Shown here: positions 9,054 to 17,570 of the stretch, in pieces
Layout of the letters: every line of letters begins with the position of its first letter
Numbering within the stretch: position 1 is the stretch's first letter
Translations under genes and position numbers: made by a program
NCBI GenBank assembly: GCA_039933015.1
Contig: JBDTOX010000163.1
Span: 17,797 to 81,796 of the forward strand
Origin: JBDTOX01 sp039933015
Lineage (GTDB): Bacteria; Pseudomonadota; Gammaproteobacteria; Burkholderiales; Methylophilaceae
Direction: 5' to 3'
DNA: 64,000 bases
Notes under the pieces: model-generated
What the model was told of the DNA's origin: nothing
Database searches by the model: none
Seen by the model: the letters and a program-made list of their open reading frames with translations, nothing else

Positions 9054-9770
9054 ATGCGCCGTGTCGCGACCCTGCTTTTAGCGGGCATTGCGCTCCACCT
9101 GCTGAGCGCAACCGTGCATGCCCAGCCTTCTTCTGCAGAGTTCGCACGCCAGGACCAGAAAGTCATACGCCAGAAAGTTGAAGAGTTTCTGCTGACGCAA
9201 AACATGGGCTCGCCGGGTGAAGTCAAGGTCAGCGCAGGAAAAATAGACAGCCGCGTCAATCTGCCACAATGTGCATCACTGGAAGCTTTCCTGCCCACAG
9301 GCAGCCGCGCCTGGGGCAAAACTACGGTCGGCGTACGCTGCGCCTATCCTGGCGCATGGACCATCTATGTGCAGGCCACGGTCTCTATCGTGGCGGACTA
9401 TTTAGTGGCAGCACATCCTCTGCCGCAAGGCCGCATGATCGGACCGGAAGATGTGTTTGCGGTAAAAGGCGACCTGACTACCCTGCCTCCCGGTATCTTT
9501 ACTAACGCATCACAGGCTATCGGCCGCACGGTAGGCATATCGCTCACGGCCGGCAGCGTGCTGCGCCGCGATATGTTGCGTGAGCAACTAGCGGTGCAAC
9601 AAGGCCAAACAGTGCGCCTGCTTACTAGCGGCCATGGCTTCCGTATCAGCAGCGAAGGTTATGCGCTGGCAAATGCAAGTGATGGCCAGGTAGTGCAAGC
9701 CAGAGCGTCAAATGGGCAAGTAGTCGCGGGTATAGCCAGAAATGGCGGGCAAATTGAAGTCAGTTATTGA
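9054..9770 (+). CDS. flgA: Flagellar P-ring assembly chaperone FlgA
   Basis: FlgA is a periplasmic chaperone for P-ring (FlgI) assembly. From ATG 9054 the protein has 238 residues and a clear Sec signal peptide (RRVATLLLAGIALHLLSATVHA). An in-frame ATG at 8994 would add 20 residues ahead of the signal peptide and is less likely, although neither start has a strong ribosome site. The C-terminal SAF domain includes HPLPQGRMIGPEDV, AIGRTVGISLTAGSVLRRD and ANASDGQVVQARASNGQVV. It is divergent from flgB and upstream of flgMN. Confidence 0.93.
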   Translation: MRRVATLLLAGIALHLLSATVHAQPSSAEFARQDQKVIRQKVEEFLLTQNMGSPGEVKVSAGKIDSRVNLPQCASLEAFLPTGSRAWGKTTVGVRCAYPGAWTIYVQATVSIVADYLVAAHPLPQGRMIGPEDVFAVKGDLTTLPPGIFTNASQAIGRTVGISLTAGSVLRRDMLREQLAVQQGQTVRLLTSGHGFRISSEGYALANASDGQVVQARASNGQVVAGIARNGGQIEVSY

Positions 9771-9818
9771 TATGCCCGGCCACTGGCAATGTATTGGGCT
9801 GCATTGATTTATTGGTGT

Positions 9819-9845
9819 TAAAGTTTTTCAATATGCTGTCGTTAT
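9819..9845 (+). promoter_or_regulatory. Sigma-28 (FliA) promoter of flgM
   Basis: TAAAGTTT (9819-9826) is a perfect FliA -35. Exactly 11 bases later comes GTCGTTAT (9838-9845), which matches GCCGATAA at 5 of 8 positions. It sits between flgA and flgM, 51 bases before the flgM start. It would put the anti-sigma factor under the sigma factor it inhibits, as known in enterics. Confidence 0.72.
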
Positions 9846-9896
9846 AAGTGCATAACATCATGCAGCACTATTCAAGAATTTTGTAGGAGTTTGACC

Positions 9897-10202
9897 ATGA
9901 AAATCGATGACGCACTCAAACAGGTCAGCGCCATTACGACAGGCAGCCAGGAGACAAAATCCTCCAAGACTGCCAACAAAGCCAGCAGTGGCTCAGCAGC
10001 AGAGAATGTCACGCTTTCGCCTGCATCTTCCCAATTACGGGCGCTGGCAAGCAATCTTGGCAGCGAGAGCGTTTTTGACGAGATCAAAGTAGCCGAAATC
10101 AAATCGGCTATTGCTGGCGGGGAGTTCAAGGTAAATACCGACAAAGTAGCCGAGGGCTTGATCAACTCGGTAAAAGAATTGCTCACGGCACAAAAACCCT
10201 GA
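9897..10202 (+). CDS. flgM: Anti-sigma-28 factor FlgM
   Basis: FlgM binds and inhibits FliA until the hook-basal body is finished, then is exported. The start is ATG 9897, preceded by TAGGAGT at ribosome-site distance, giving 101 residues. The first half is polar and probably disordered. The second half carries the sigma-binding helices (SPASSQLRALASNLGSESVF, DEIKVAEIKSAIAGGEFKVN, then DKVAEGLINSVKELL), typical of the family. FliA itself is encoded 8 kb away in this window (17552-18286). flgN follows. Confidence 0.93.
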   Translation: MKIDDALKQVSAITTGSQETKSSKTANKASSGSAAENVTLSPASSQLRALASNLGSESVFDEIKVAEIKSAIAGGEFKVNTDKVAEGLINSVKELLTAQKP

Positions 10203-10257
10203 AACCAAAACCTCTGAAATTAAAAAATCAGCAAAAAACTCTATAAAAGCCATCTAC

Positions 10258-10713
10258 ATGACGACGTTGAATTTAAGTGAGGAATCCAGGACTGTCGAAC
10301 AGCTCGCCGCAGTGATGCTGAAAGAACAGGACGATCTCATCAAAGCCAACATTGAGAACATACCAAGCCTGCTGGAAGAAAAGTCCCAACTGTTACAACA
10401 GCTCAGCCAACTTGCCTATCAACGCTATCAGCAACTGGCAGGATTGGGGTTCGAAGCCAGTGAGCAGGGCATGCAAGCGTGGGCTAAATCAAACAAGGAT
10501 CCATTACTGGATTCTGCATGGGAAAAATTACGCCGGTCCCTGGAAAGAACGCGTGAACTGAATCGCCTGAATGGCCTGCTCATCAATAAGTACTTAACAC
10601 GCAATCAGCAGACCCTGCAGGCTCTGCAGGAAAATTCCGGCACACCCAACCTTTACGGCCCTAACGGCCAGACTACCTCGCATAGCCAGCTACGCAGTCA
10701 CATCATAGGCTAA
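10258..10713 (+). CDS. flgN: Flagellar export chaperone FlgN
   Basis: FlgN is a cytoplasmic chaperone that delivers the hook-associated proteins FlgK and FlgL to the export gate. The 151-residue product is predicted to be largely helical. The N-terminal helix (LKEQDDLIKANIENIPSLLE) and the later RTRELNRLNGLLINKYLTRN and QQTLQALQENSGTPNLYGPN fit the family, which often ends in a Tyr-Gly-Xaa-Xaa-Gly segment. It lies 55 bases after flgM. Confidence 0.9.
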   Translation: MTTLNLSEESRTVEQLAAVMLKEQDDLIKANIENIPSLLEEKSQLLQQLSQLAYQRYQQLAGLGFEASEQGMQAWAKSNKDPLLDSAWEKLRRSLERTRELNRLNGLLINKYLTRNQQTLQALQENSGTPNLYGPNGQTTSHSQLRSHIIG

Positions 10714-10830
10714 GCCCTTCCCGCAATCCTGCTGATGACCGCTTCTGCGGCCTGATTGCATAAGTTCCGTACCTCCTTCGCCTGCCACCAAGTCACGACC
10801 CAGATTAGCCAGAGCGCATCTTTGCGTTAC

Positions 10831-10855
10831 ACGCGCTGTCGCAACACAAGCGCGT
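10831..10855. repeat. Inverted repeat upstream of the small membrane protein gene
   Basis: ACGCGCT (10831-10837) and AGCGCGT (10849-10855) are exact inverted copies around an 11-base loop. They lie in the 228-base gap after flgN, just before a TTGACC (10870-10875) that could be a -35. This may be an operator or a weak terminator for flgMN. I see nothing else in this gap. Confidence 0.35.
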
Positions 10856-10941
10856 CACAAATATAAATGTTGACCAAATTATTTTCATATGGTAAGAAAC
10901 AAGAGGGGCTTGGTAATTTTTACCCTGTGGAGGAAAACATT

Positions 10942-11460
10942 ATGAGACGTAAATTAGAGTTCATGTTTCCGGATGTCAAAACCGCCCGCCATGCATGGAA
11001 AGAGATGCTACTCGCTTGTATAGAGGATAAGCATATTCATTTTCTGGCAAAACCCGGCACCAACCTTGGCAAGCTACACCCGGCAAATATCCTGGAAAGA
11101 ACCGACACTATTCACGAAGGAGAGTGGGGTGTTCTGATCGGGGCTGGGCTGGGACTATTGGCAGGTATGCTGGCGCTGGCCTTCCCGCCTTGGTACACGA
11201 GCCTGCACTGGAGCGGCATTCTGGCCATCACCACGGCTTTTGGAGCAATCGCCGGAGCTATAGGTATGGCGTTGCTGGGGGTCAATCTATCCAACTCGGA
11301 TTTGGATGCCCTTCAGGACAGGATAGCGCAAGGTGAGGTATTGATGATTGTGTCAGTGCCATTCCATCGGGTGAAGGAAATCCGCCAGATTGTCGATAGG
11401 CTGCATCTGCATGCTCAGTATTATGGTGTTTGGCCTGCCAAGCACCCGGTATTTCCATAG
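10942..11460 (+). CDS. Small membrane protein of unknown function
   Basis: I do not recognise a named gene. The preferred start is ATG 10942, because GGAGG lies 8 bases upstream and a possible promoter (TTGACC 10870, TAAGAA 10893) would place transcription start after the alternative ATG at 10867. The 172-residue product has a soluble N-terminus (RRKLEFMFPDVKTARHAWKE) and two glycine-rich membrane segments (WGVLIGAGLGLLAGMLALAF and AITTAFGAIAGAIGMALLGV). A C-terminal cytoplasmic-like domain follows, with EVLMIVSVPFHRVKEIRQIV. The layout resembles small glycine-zipper stress proteins (DUF1269-like), but this is a guess. It is flanked by a strong hairpin downstream. Confidence 0.7.
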   Translation: MRRKLEFMFPDVKTARHAWKEMLLACIEDKHIHFLAKPGTNLGKLHPANILERTDTIHEGEWGVLIGAGLGLLAGMLALAFPPWYTSLHWSGILAITTAFGAIAGAIGMALLGVNLSNSDLDALQDRIAQGEVLMIVSVPFHRVKEIRQIVDRLHLHAQYYGVWPAKHPVFP

Positions 11461-11478
11461 CAGGATTGGCTTTGACGA

Positions 11479-11519
11479 GAAGTCAAAGGCATACAGCGTT
11501 GCGGTATGCCTTTGACTTC
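11479..11519. terminator. Long perfect hairpin between convergent genes
   Basis: GAAGTCAAAGGCATAC (11479-11494) and its exact inverse complement (11504-11519) form a 16-base-pair stem with a 9-base loop. Outer ACGAGA/TCTCGT can extend it past a bulge. It lies between the ends of the convergent membrane protein gene and coxC. It has no strong T-run, so it may be a two-way terminator or an mRNA-protecting structure. Confidence 0.6.
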
Positions 11520-11627
11520 ATTCTCGTTAAATAAGCCACCTTTACCGCACAAGTGCTTTGGGTGCTGGTATCGCCCCGAGTTTTTCCACAAACAGCCCCC
11601 CCGTTTATGCTCTGAGTTGCGCTGGCA

Positions 11628-12464
11628 TTAAAGCCAATAAACAAATACAAACAATATCAGCCACACCACATCCACAAAGTGCCAATACCACGATACCGCC
11701 GCAAATGCGAAATGCTCTTGTTGTTCGGGCGCGAAGTGCCCGGCAAGGACGCGCAGCAGAATCACGCTAAGCATAATGATGCCCAGCGTGACATGTAGCC
11801 CATGAAAGCCGGTGAGCATAAAGAAAGTAGTGCCATAAATGCCGGTATGCAGGCTGAAATCGGCTGACATGTACTCGTACGCTTGCAACCCGGTAAAGGT
11901 AATGCCAAGCAGAATGGTCAGCACGAGCCCGAGCTTGAGCTGCATGCGGTTATTTTTTATCAAGCCCCAGTGCGCCCAGGTTACTGTTGCGCCAGAACTT
12001 AGCAGAATCAACGTGTTAATGGCAGGAATACCCCATGCCGCCATCGGCGTGAACGCAGTATGCGCGCCGGGGCCAGCGGTCGGCCAGGTGGCAACGTAGT
12101 CCGGCCATAACAAAGGGGTATTGCCCAGCCAAGGCACGGCGATGTTACGCGCATAGAACAGTGCGCCAAAGAAGGCCGCAAAAAACATCACTTCAGAAAA
12201 AATGAACCAGCCCATGCCCCAGCGGTAAGAGCGGTCAACCTGAAGATTGAAGTGACCACTCAGACTCTCGCGAATCACCGCGCCAAACCAGCCAAACAGC
12301 ATGCCGACCAGGATCAGCGCTCCAACCATCATAAGATAAGGCCCAGACTTGAAATGGTTCAATAGCAGCACGAACCCGCCAGCCAGGAAGAGTAGCGCAA
12401 TTGAACCGATAATCGGCCAGTAGGATGGTGCTGGCAGATAATAGTGTTGTGCATGCGTTTTCAT
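11628..12464 (-). CDS. ctaE: Cytochrome c oxidase subunit III
   Basis: CoxC is the third core membrane subunit of the aa3-type cytochrome c oxidase. The start is ATG 12464 (MKTHAQHYYLPAPSYWPIIG), preceded by AAGGGGAAC, giving 278 residues. The frame stays open further upstream into coxA, but there is no reason to start there. Conserved segments are SEVMFFAAFFGALFYAR, TAFTPMAAWGIPAINTLILL, TWAHWGL and the C-terminal FHGLHVTLGI and WYWHFVDVVWLILFVFVYWL. It lies 19 bases after coxA. In many betaproteobacteria cox11/ctaG separates coxA and coxC; here it does not. Confidence 0.95.
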   Translation of the reverse strand: MKTHAQHYYLPAPSYWPIIGSIALLFLAGGFVLLLNHFKSGPYLMMVGALILVGMLFGWFGAVIRESLSGHFNLQVDRSYRWGMGWFIFSEVMFFAAFFGALFYARNIAVPWLGNTPLLWPDYVATWPTAGPGAHTAFTPMAAWGIPAINTLILLSSGATVTWAHWGLIKNNRMQLKLGLVLTILLGITFTGLQAYEYMSADFSLHTGIYGTTFFMLTGFHGLHVTLGIIMLSVILLRVLAGHFAPEQQEHFAFAAVSWYWHFVDVVWLILFVFVYWL

Positions 12465-12483
12465 GAATGTTCCCCTTATTATC

Positions 12484-14076
12484 TTATTTGACCACCGGTG
12501 CGGTTTCAAAGGTGTGATAGGGCGGTGGCGAAGCCAGTGTCCATTCCAGCGTATCTGCACCCTCCCACGGCTTATTGCCGGCCTTGGCACCACCGCGGAT
12601 ACACTTGATCACCACATAGAGGAACAGCAACTGGCTGCCACCGAGGACAAAAGCGCCAATCGAGGAAATCATATTGAAATTGGCAAACTGCAGCGCATAG
12701 TCCGGGATGCGACGCGGCATGCCGGCCAGCCCGGTAAAGTGCATGGGGAAAAAGGTCACGTTGAAGGCGATGGTGGTCAGCCAGAAATGCCATTGACCCA
12801 GCCGCTCATCATACATATGCCCGGTCCACTTCGGCAGCCAGTAATAGACTCCAGCCATGATGGACATCGCAGCGCCGGAAAACAGCACGTAATGGAAATG
12901 CGCCACCACGTAATAAGTATCCTGCAACTGTATATCCACCGGCACGATGGCCAGCACCAGACCACTAAAGCCGCCGATGGTGAACAGGCACACCACTGCG
13001 ACAGAAAACAGCATGGGGGTCTCAAACGTAAGCGAACCACGCCACATCGTCGCCACCCAATTGAATACCTTAACCCCGGTCGGTACCGCGATTAGCATGG
13101 TGGTATACATAAAGAACAACTGACCCGCCACCGGCATGCCTACCGTGAACATGTGGTGCGCCCACACCACGAACGACAGCAGGGCGATTGAAGCGGTGGC
13201 ATAGACCATGGCGTGATAACCGAACAGCGGCTTGCGCGAGAAGGTCGGGATAATAGTGGAGAGAATGCCAAACGCCGGCAGAATCATGATGTAAACCTCG
13301 GGGTGGCCGAAAAACCAGAACAGGTGCTGGAACATGACCGGGTCGCCGCCGCCCGCCGCATTAAAGAAAGAGGTGCCGAAGTGGCGGTCGGTGAGTAGCA
13401 TGGTCAGCGCCCCGGCCAGCACCGGCATGGCCGCGAGCAGCAGGAAGGCAGTGATGAGCCAGGTCCACACAAACATCGGCATTTTCATCATGGTCATGCC
13501 GGGGGCGCGCATGTTGATGATGGTAGTAATGATATTGATCGAGCCAATAATGGATGACAGCCCCAGAACATGCAGGGCGAGGATGGTCATATCATAGGCG
13601 ATGCCGCCCTGGATGAAGAGCGGCGGGTACATTGTCCAGCCGCCCGCAGCGGACCCGCCAGGCACGAGCAGGGAAGATATCAGTAGTGTAAAACCCACCG
13701 GCAGCAGCCAGAAACTCCAGTTGTTAAGCCGAGGGAATGCCATATCCGGCGCGCCTATCATCAGCGGCACCTGCCAGTTGGCGAAACCCACGAAGGCCGG
13801 CATGATGGCACCAAAAATCATGATCAAGCCGTGCAAGGTGGTGAACTGGTTAAACAGCGCCGGCTGTAGAAACTGCAAGCCCGGCTGGAACAGTTCTGCG
13901 CGGATCAGCATGGCCAGCGCCCCGGCGAATAGGAACATCAGGAAGCTAAGCCACAGATAGAGGGTGCCAATGTCCTTGTGGTTGGTAGTCGTCACCCATC
14001 GTAACATGCCGCGGGGATGAGCCCATCCTGCAGGATGGGCTGATTCATGAGTGGCGTGCACAGTTTCGGTAGCCAT
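12484..14076 (-). CDS. ctaD: Cytochrome c oxidase subunit I
   Basis: CoxA holds heme a and the heme a3-CuB centre where oxygen is reduced, with proton pumping across the inner membrane. The 530-residue protein has the heme-copper oxidase family signatures: [40 protein letters not shown] (heme a ligand), [19 protein letters not shown] (CuB and Tyr cross-link region), [11 protein letters not shown], and [13 protein letters not shown] (heme ligands). About twelve membrane helices are evident. It sits between coxB and coxC. Confidence 0.97.
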   Translation of the reverse strand: MATETVHATHESAHPAGWAHPRGMLRWVTTTNHKDIGTLYLWLSFLMFLFAGALAMLIRAELFQPGLQFLQPALFNQFTTLHGLIMIFGAIMPAFVGFANWQVPLMIGAPDMAFPRLNNWSFWLLPVGFTLLISSLLVPGGSAAGGWTMYPPLFIQGGIAYDMTILALHVLGLSSIIGSINIITTIINMRAPGMTMMKMPMFVWTWLITAFLLLAAMPVLAGALTMLLTDRHFGTSFFNAAGGGDPVMFQHLFWFFGHPEVYIMILPAFGILSTIIPTFSRKPLFGYHAMVYATASIALLSFVVWAHHMFTVGMPVAGQLFFMYTTMLIAVPTGVKVFNWVATMWRGSLTFETPMLFSVAVVCLFTIGGFSGLVLAIVPVDIQLQDTYYVVAHFHYVLFSGAAMSIMAGVYYWLPKWTGHMYDERLGQWHFWLTTIAFNVTFFPMHFTGLAGMPRRIPDYALQFANFNMISSIGAFVLGGSQLLFLYVVIKCIRGGAKAGNKPWEGADTLEWTLASPPPYHTFETAPVVK

Positions 14077-14116
14077 TGCTGTCTCCTTATGCAGTTTTAC
14101 TTCTTGTTTGCACTAT

Positions 14117-15298
14117 TTATTTACGCAGCGCTTTAACTTCCAGCGGCTGAATCACATCACCGGTCTGGTTGCCCCAACTATTGCGCTCGTAGGTAATGAC
14201 GGCAGCGATATCCAGATCGGATAATTGCTTAATAAAGGCCTGCATGGCGCTACCTGGGATGCCATGCATGACAATGTCGAGATGGTGCTCCTTGCTTCCA
14301 AGCACAATCTTGCCGTCTTTCCAGAAGCCGCGTTCAGCCAGGGGGGCCGTCATCTGTTCAGGGGCCGCAAAATCGGCACCGCCAATCAATGGTGGAAAAG
14401 CTCCAGCCAGGCCGCGGCCGTCAGCCTGATGACACATGGCGCAGTTGGCTGCGTATATCTGCGCGCCACGCGCCTTCAGCTCTGCAAGCGTGTAGGTTTT
14501 GCTGGCCGCCTCAGCCGCCGCCACAACACTGGCTTTCTGCTCTTGCAGCCAAACGGCATACTTCGCTGGAGGCAGCGCCTCCACCACGATAGGCATGAAG
14601 CCATGGCCTACGCCGCACAGTTCGGCGCACTGGCCACGATAAGTGCCAGGGTTATCGACGCGGATCCATGCCTCTTTAATAAAACCGGGAATAGCATCCT
14701 GCTTGACACCAAACTGTGGTACCCACCAAGAGTGGATTACATCATCAGCAGTGACCAGCAGCCGGACTTTCTTGCCAGTGGGCACCACCAGCGGGCGATC
14801 GGTTTCCAGCAGGTAGTGCGCCTCCTTTGCCACCTGGTTATTTATCTGCGACTGCGGGGTCGACAGGCTGCTGATGTAGCGCACCCCTTCACCCATGTAC
14901 TCATATTCCCATTTCCATTGATGGCCAGTAATCTTGATACTCATATCCGAGGCGCTGGTGTCCTTCATGTCCAGAATCACTTTGGTGGCCGGATACGCCA
15001 TACCGGCCAGTATCAGGAACGGAATAATGGACCAGACGATCTCCAGCGTCTTGTGCTCATGGAACTGCGCGGCTTGATGTCCCTGAGACTTGCGGTGTTT
15101 GTAGAGCGAATAGAACATGATCCCGAAGACAATGACGAAAATCACCACACACACCAGCAAAATCAGCGTGTGCAGGTCATAAATCTGTCGGGCTGTTATA
15201 GTTGCCGGTAGCTGCAGGTTGTAAAGATTGTCAGGGGAACTATTGCCTGACCGCAGACACAAAAAGATCCCCGACGCGTGAAACAGAAACTTTCCCAT
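14117..15298 (-). CDS. ctaC: Cytochrome c oxidase subunit II fused to cytochrome c
   Basis: CoxB takes electrons from cytochrome c through its CuA centre. The 393-residue protein has two N-terminal membrane helices (about 42-65 and 85-105). A periplasmic cupredoxin domain carries the CuA ligands (VIHSWWVPQFGVKQDAIPGF, GQCAELCGVGHGFMPI). A C-terminal cytochrome c domain (about 275-393) has the heme motif CAMCHQ. The fusion makes this a caa3-like oxidase. The first 30 residues are not a textbook signal peptide, so a downstream start is possible. The gene heads the coxBAC set and follows a DUF2244 gene. Confidence 0.94.
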   Translation of the reverse strand: MGKFLFHASGIFLCLRSGNSSPDNLYNLQLPATITARQIYDLHTLILLVCVVIFVIVFGIMFYSLYKHRKSQGHQAAQFHEHKTLEIVWSIIPFLILAGMAYPATKVILDMKDTSASDMSIKITGHQWKWEYEYMGEGVRYISSLSTPQSQINNQVAKEAHYLLETDRPLVVPTGKKVRLLVTADDVIHSWWVPQFGVKQDAIPGFIKEAWIRVDNPGTYRGQCAELCGVGHGFMPIVVEALPPAKYAVWLQEQKASVVAAAEAASKTYTLAELKARGAQIYAANCAMCHQADGRGLAGAFPPLIGGADFAAPEQMTAPLAERGFWKDGKIVLGSKEHHLDIVMHGIPGSAMQAFIKQLSDLDIAAVITYERNSWGNQTGDVIQPLEVKALRK

Positions 15299-15310
15299 AT
15301 GACCGCCCTT

Positions 15311-15799
15311 TCAAATGGATGCCTGAAAGCCTCCAAAGCGAGACTTGAGCTGCTTTCCAATGTCATAACGTTCTTTACCGCTAAGAAAATTTCCGAATTC
15401 AATCTCTCTGCCGTGAGAGCGTAAGGCCAGGCGACGGCAGCCGCCACCCGGCTGACAATCCATCACCACGCGCGCCCAGTAACAGTTAAGCTCCCAGTGG
15501 TAGTCATGATCGGGATCATGCCGCTCCACCACGATCTTGCCGTCATCTATGGTCAGGCGTTCATAATCGCCTGCATGACGACAGGTGTAACCGAAGCCCC
15601 AGCCCAGCCCCAACAACTCAAGCCCGGAAAAAAACAGTACCGGCCAGGCGCCGAGCATGGTAAAGACCAAGGCAACACTAAGGGAGATAAAAGCAATGAA
15701 GGAGAAGACACAAGCACAGGCCGCCGGGGGCAATGAACAATTGGGCCTGGCAGTAATTGAGTAATGCTCTGATGCTGCCGTATTACAGACATCTAACAT
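15311..15799 (-). CDS. DUF2244 integral membrane protein
   Basis: This is a 162-residue protein with two membrane helices near the N-terminus (CACVFSFIAFISLSVALVF and AWPVLFFSGLELLGLGWGFG). A C-terminal soluble domain follows, with ERLTIDDGKIVVERHDPD, CYWARVVMDC and LALRSHGREIEFGNFLS. These features match the DUF2244 (COG5488) family, which is commonly found beside cox genes; its function is unknown. I choose ATG 15799; a TTG at 15838 would add 13 residues. It ends 12 bases before coxB begins, so it is probably part of the oxidase operon. Confidence 0.85.
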   Translation of the reverse strand: MLDVCNTAASEHYSITARPNCSLPPAACACVFSFIAFISLSVALVFTMLGAWPVLFFSGLELLGLGWGFGYTCRHAGDYERLTIDDGKIVVERHDPDHDYHWELNCYWARVVMDCQPGGGCRRLALRSHGREIEFGNFLSGKERYDIGKQLKSRFGGFQASI

Positions 15800-15967
15800 A
15801 CGCCCCGCTTCTGTGGTAAAAACCACATTAACAAGCAATCAACTAATGCATGCAACTGATTCTATGCCTGCTTTTTTTAAAGTCAAGCCTTGTAGCTTGG
15901 CGGCCCATGCCGCACAGCTCGGCGCAGCCATGGCCAGCGCTTCAAGTGTGGGGAAATTAATCCAGGC

Positions 15968-16789
15968 TTACTGTTTGGGCGGCGCAATTTCAGACCAGTC
16001 TGTAGCGGGCTCAGACGGTATTGCATACAAGACACTAATCACCACCCTGCGGTTACGCGCCCTGCCCGCTGGGGTTGCGTTCTCACTGAGCGGCTGCACT
16101 GATCCATGCCCCACTACACTCAGACGATTTTCCGTAATACCTGCATCGGCAAACCAGCGTACTACGCGGCTTGCCCGCATTGCGGAGAGCTCCCAGTTGG
16201 AAGCGAACGTTGGGTTATTAATTGGCGTGTTATCTGTGTGGCCGGCAATTTCCAGCGCATGTGGATCAATCTTGAGTAATTGTGCAATCGTGTGTAAGGG
16301 CTGCAGGGAAGACGGGGCCAGTGTCACAGCGCCAGGGGCGAATAGCAGCGCATCGTGAATATCGATGCTAATACCCCGATTGGTCTGCATGATGTGTACT
16401 TTATCCTGGCGCACCAACGGCTCCATGGCCTTGGCAAGATCAAGTGCCAGGCGCATCATCTGCTCGCGCTCGCGCAAACGCGCTTCCTGACGGCGCTTGA
16501 CTGCTGGCAGCGGCGCAACCAAAGCACTGCCAACACCGTGGACTTGCAACAAGCCGCCCCGGCCCATGCCGCCGCCCTGATAATCAGACTGCTCTGGCAT
16601 AATGGGCCGGCTTACCCCAAATGCATTGCCCAGCGATGATGAGAGTTGGCGATACTTGCCCAGGTTGACTGAAGACACCGCATACATCACGACAAAAAAG
16701 GCAAACAGCAAGGTGATGAAATCGGCATAGGAAACCAGCCAGCGCTCATGGCTTTCGTGCTCTTCCTCCTGCCTCTTTTTTCTTCTCAT
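15968..16789 (-). CDS. motD: Flagellar motor stator protein MotD (MotB-type)
   Basis: MotD is the peptidoglycan-anchoring stator subunit that pairs with MotC. The 273-residue protein has a charged cytoplasmic N-terminus, one membrane helix with the proton-binding aspartate (WLVSYADFITLLFAFFVVMY), and a plug region. The C-terminal OmpA/MotB domain carries LEIAGHTDNTPI, NWELSAMRASRVVRWFADAG and RLSVVGHGSVQPL. Its place after fliA-motC matches the MotCD stators of Pseudomonas and many betaproteobacteria. A separate MotAB pair may exist elsewhere. Confidence 0.93.
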   Translation of the reverse strand: MRRKKRQEEEHESHERWLVSYADFITLLFAFFVVMYAVSSVNLGKYRQLSSSLGNAFGVSRPIMPEQSDYQGGGMGRGGLLQVHGVGSALVAPLPAVKRRQEARLREREQMMRLALDLAKAMEPLVRQDKVHIMQTNRGISIDIHDALLFAPGAVTLAPSSLQPLHTIAQLLKIDPHALEIAGHTDNTPINNPTFASNWELSAMRASRVVRWFADAGITENRLSVVGHGSVQPLSENATPAGRARNRRVVISVLYAIPSEPATDWSEIAPPKQ

Positions 16790-16829
16790 AGATGCACTTT
16801 CAACCCGCTCACTTTCCAGCTATTTTTGC

Positions 16830-17570
16830 TTAAGTAGCAAAGCCTACCAAGCGCTCCTCGACCATACGCGGGTGCGCGCCGTCGGCAATTGACACGAGTG
16901 CGTCAATCAGCATTTCGCGCCGAGAAACTTCAATCTGAATAAGTGCTTTCAACTTATTGGCAACCGGAAGAAAGATCAGGTTGGCAAAGCCGACACCATA
17001 GATCGTAGCGACGAAGGCAACCGCTATGCCACTGCCCAGCCTGCTCGGGTCGGACAAGTTTTCCATCACATGGATAAGGCCGAGAACCGCGCCCAGTATA
17101 CCGATGGTAGGTGCATAGCCCCCTGCCGCATCCCAGATTTTAGCCGCGCTGCGCTGCTGTGCTTCGTAATGATCCAGATCAATGCTGCAAATTTCCTGGA
17201 TTTTTTCTGGGGTAACGCCGTCGATCATGAGGCGCAATCCCTTTTGGATAAAGGCATCTTCCTCAGCCGCGAGGTGAGCTTCCAAACTCAGAAAGCCATC
17301 TTTGTAGACAACGCCACTCCAGCGCACAATGCGCAGCGCCAGTGAACGCCTGTCGTCCGTCGGTGGAAAAAAAATCCAGCGCAACATGCCCAATCCACGC
17401 ACAACATGTGAAATATGGCTTTGCAGTAAAACGGCACCTAAAGTCCCGAAAACCACTACCAGAAATGCGGCAGGCTGCAGCAGCGAGTGGATGCTGCCGC
17501 CTTCAAGCGCTTGCCCGAGCAGAATGCCCGCAACGGCAAGCGTGAGACCCGCTAGGCTACCCCAGTCCAT
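16830..17570 (-). CDS. motC: Flagellar motor stator protein MotC (MotA-type)
   Basis: MotC is the proton-conducting inner-membrane stator subunit. The 246-residue protein shows four hydrophobic segments, including SLAGLTLAVAGILLGQALEG, AAFLVVVFGTLGAVLLQSHI, GILGAVLGLIHVMENL and GSGIAVAFVATIYGVGFANL. The latter two are the MotA/TolQ/ExbB core. The C-terminal EVSRREMLIDALVSIADGAH and PRMVEERLVGF are typical of MotC. The start overlaps the 3' end of fliA by 19 bases, indicating translational coupling. motD follows 40 bases on. Confidence 0.94.
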   Translation of the reverse strand: MDWGSLAGLTLAVAGILLGQALEGGSIHSLLQPAAFLVVVFGTLGAVLLQSHISHVVRGLGMLRWIFFPPTDDRRSLALRIVRWSGVVYKDGFLSLEAHLAAEEDAFIQKGLRLMIDGVTPEKIQEICSIDLDHYEAQQRSAAKIWDAAGGYAPTIGILGAVLGLIHVMENLSDPSRLGSGIAVAFVATIYGVGFANLIFLPVANKLKALIQIEVSRREMLIDALVSIADGAHPRMVEERLVGFAT

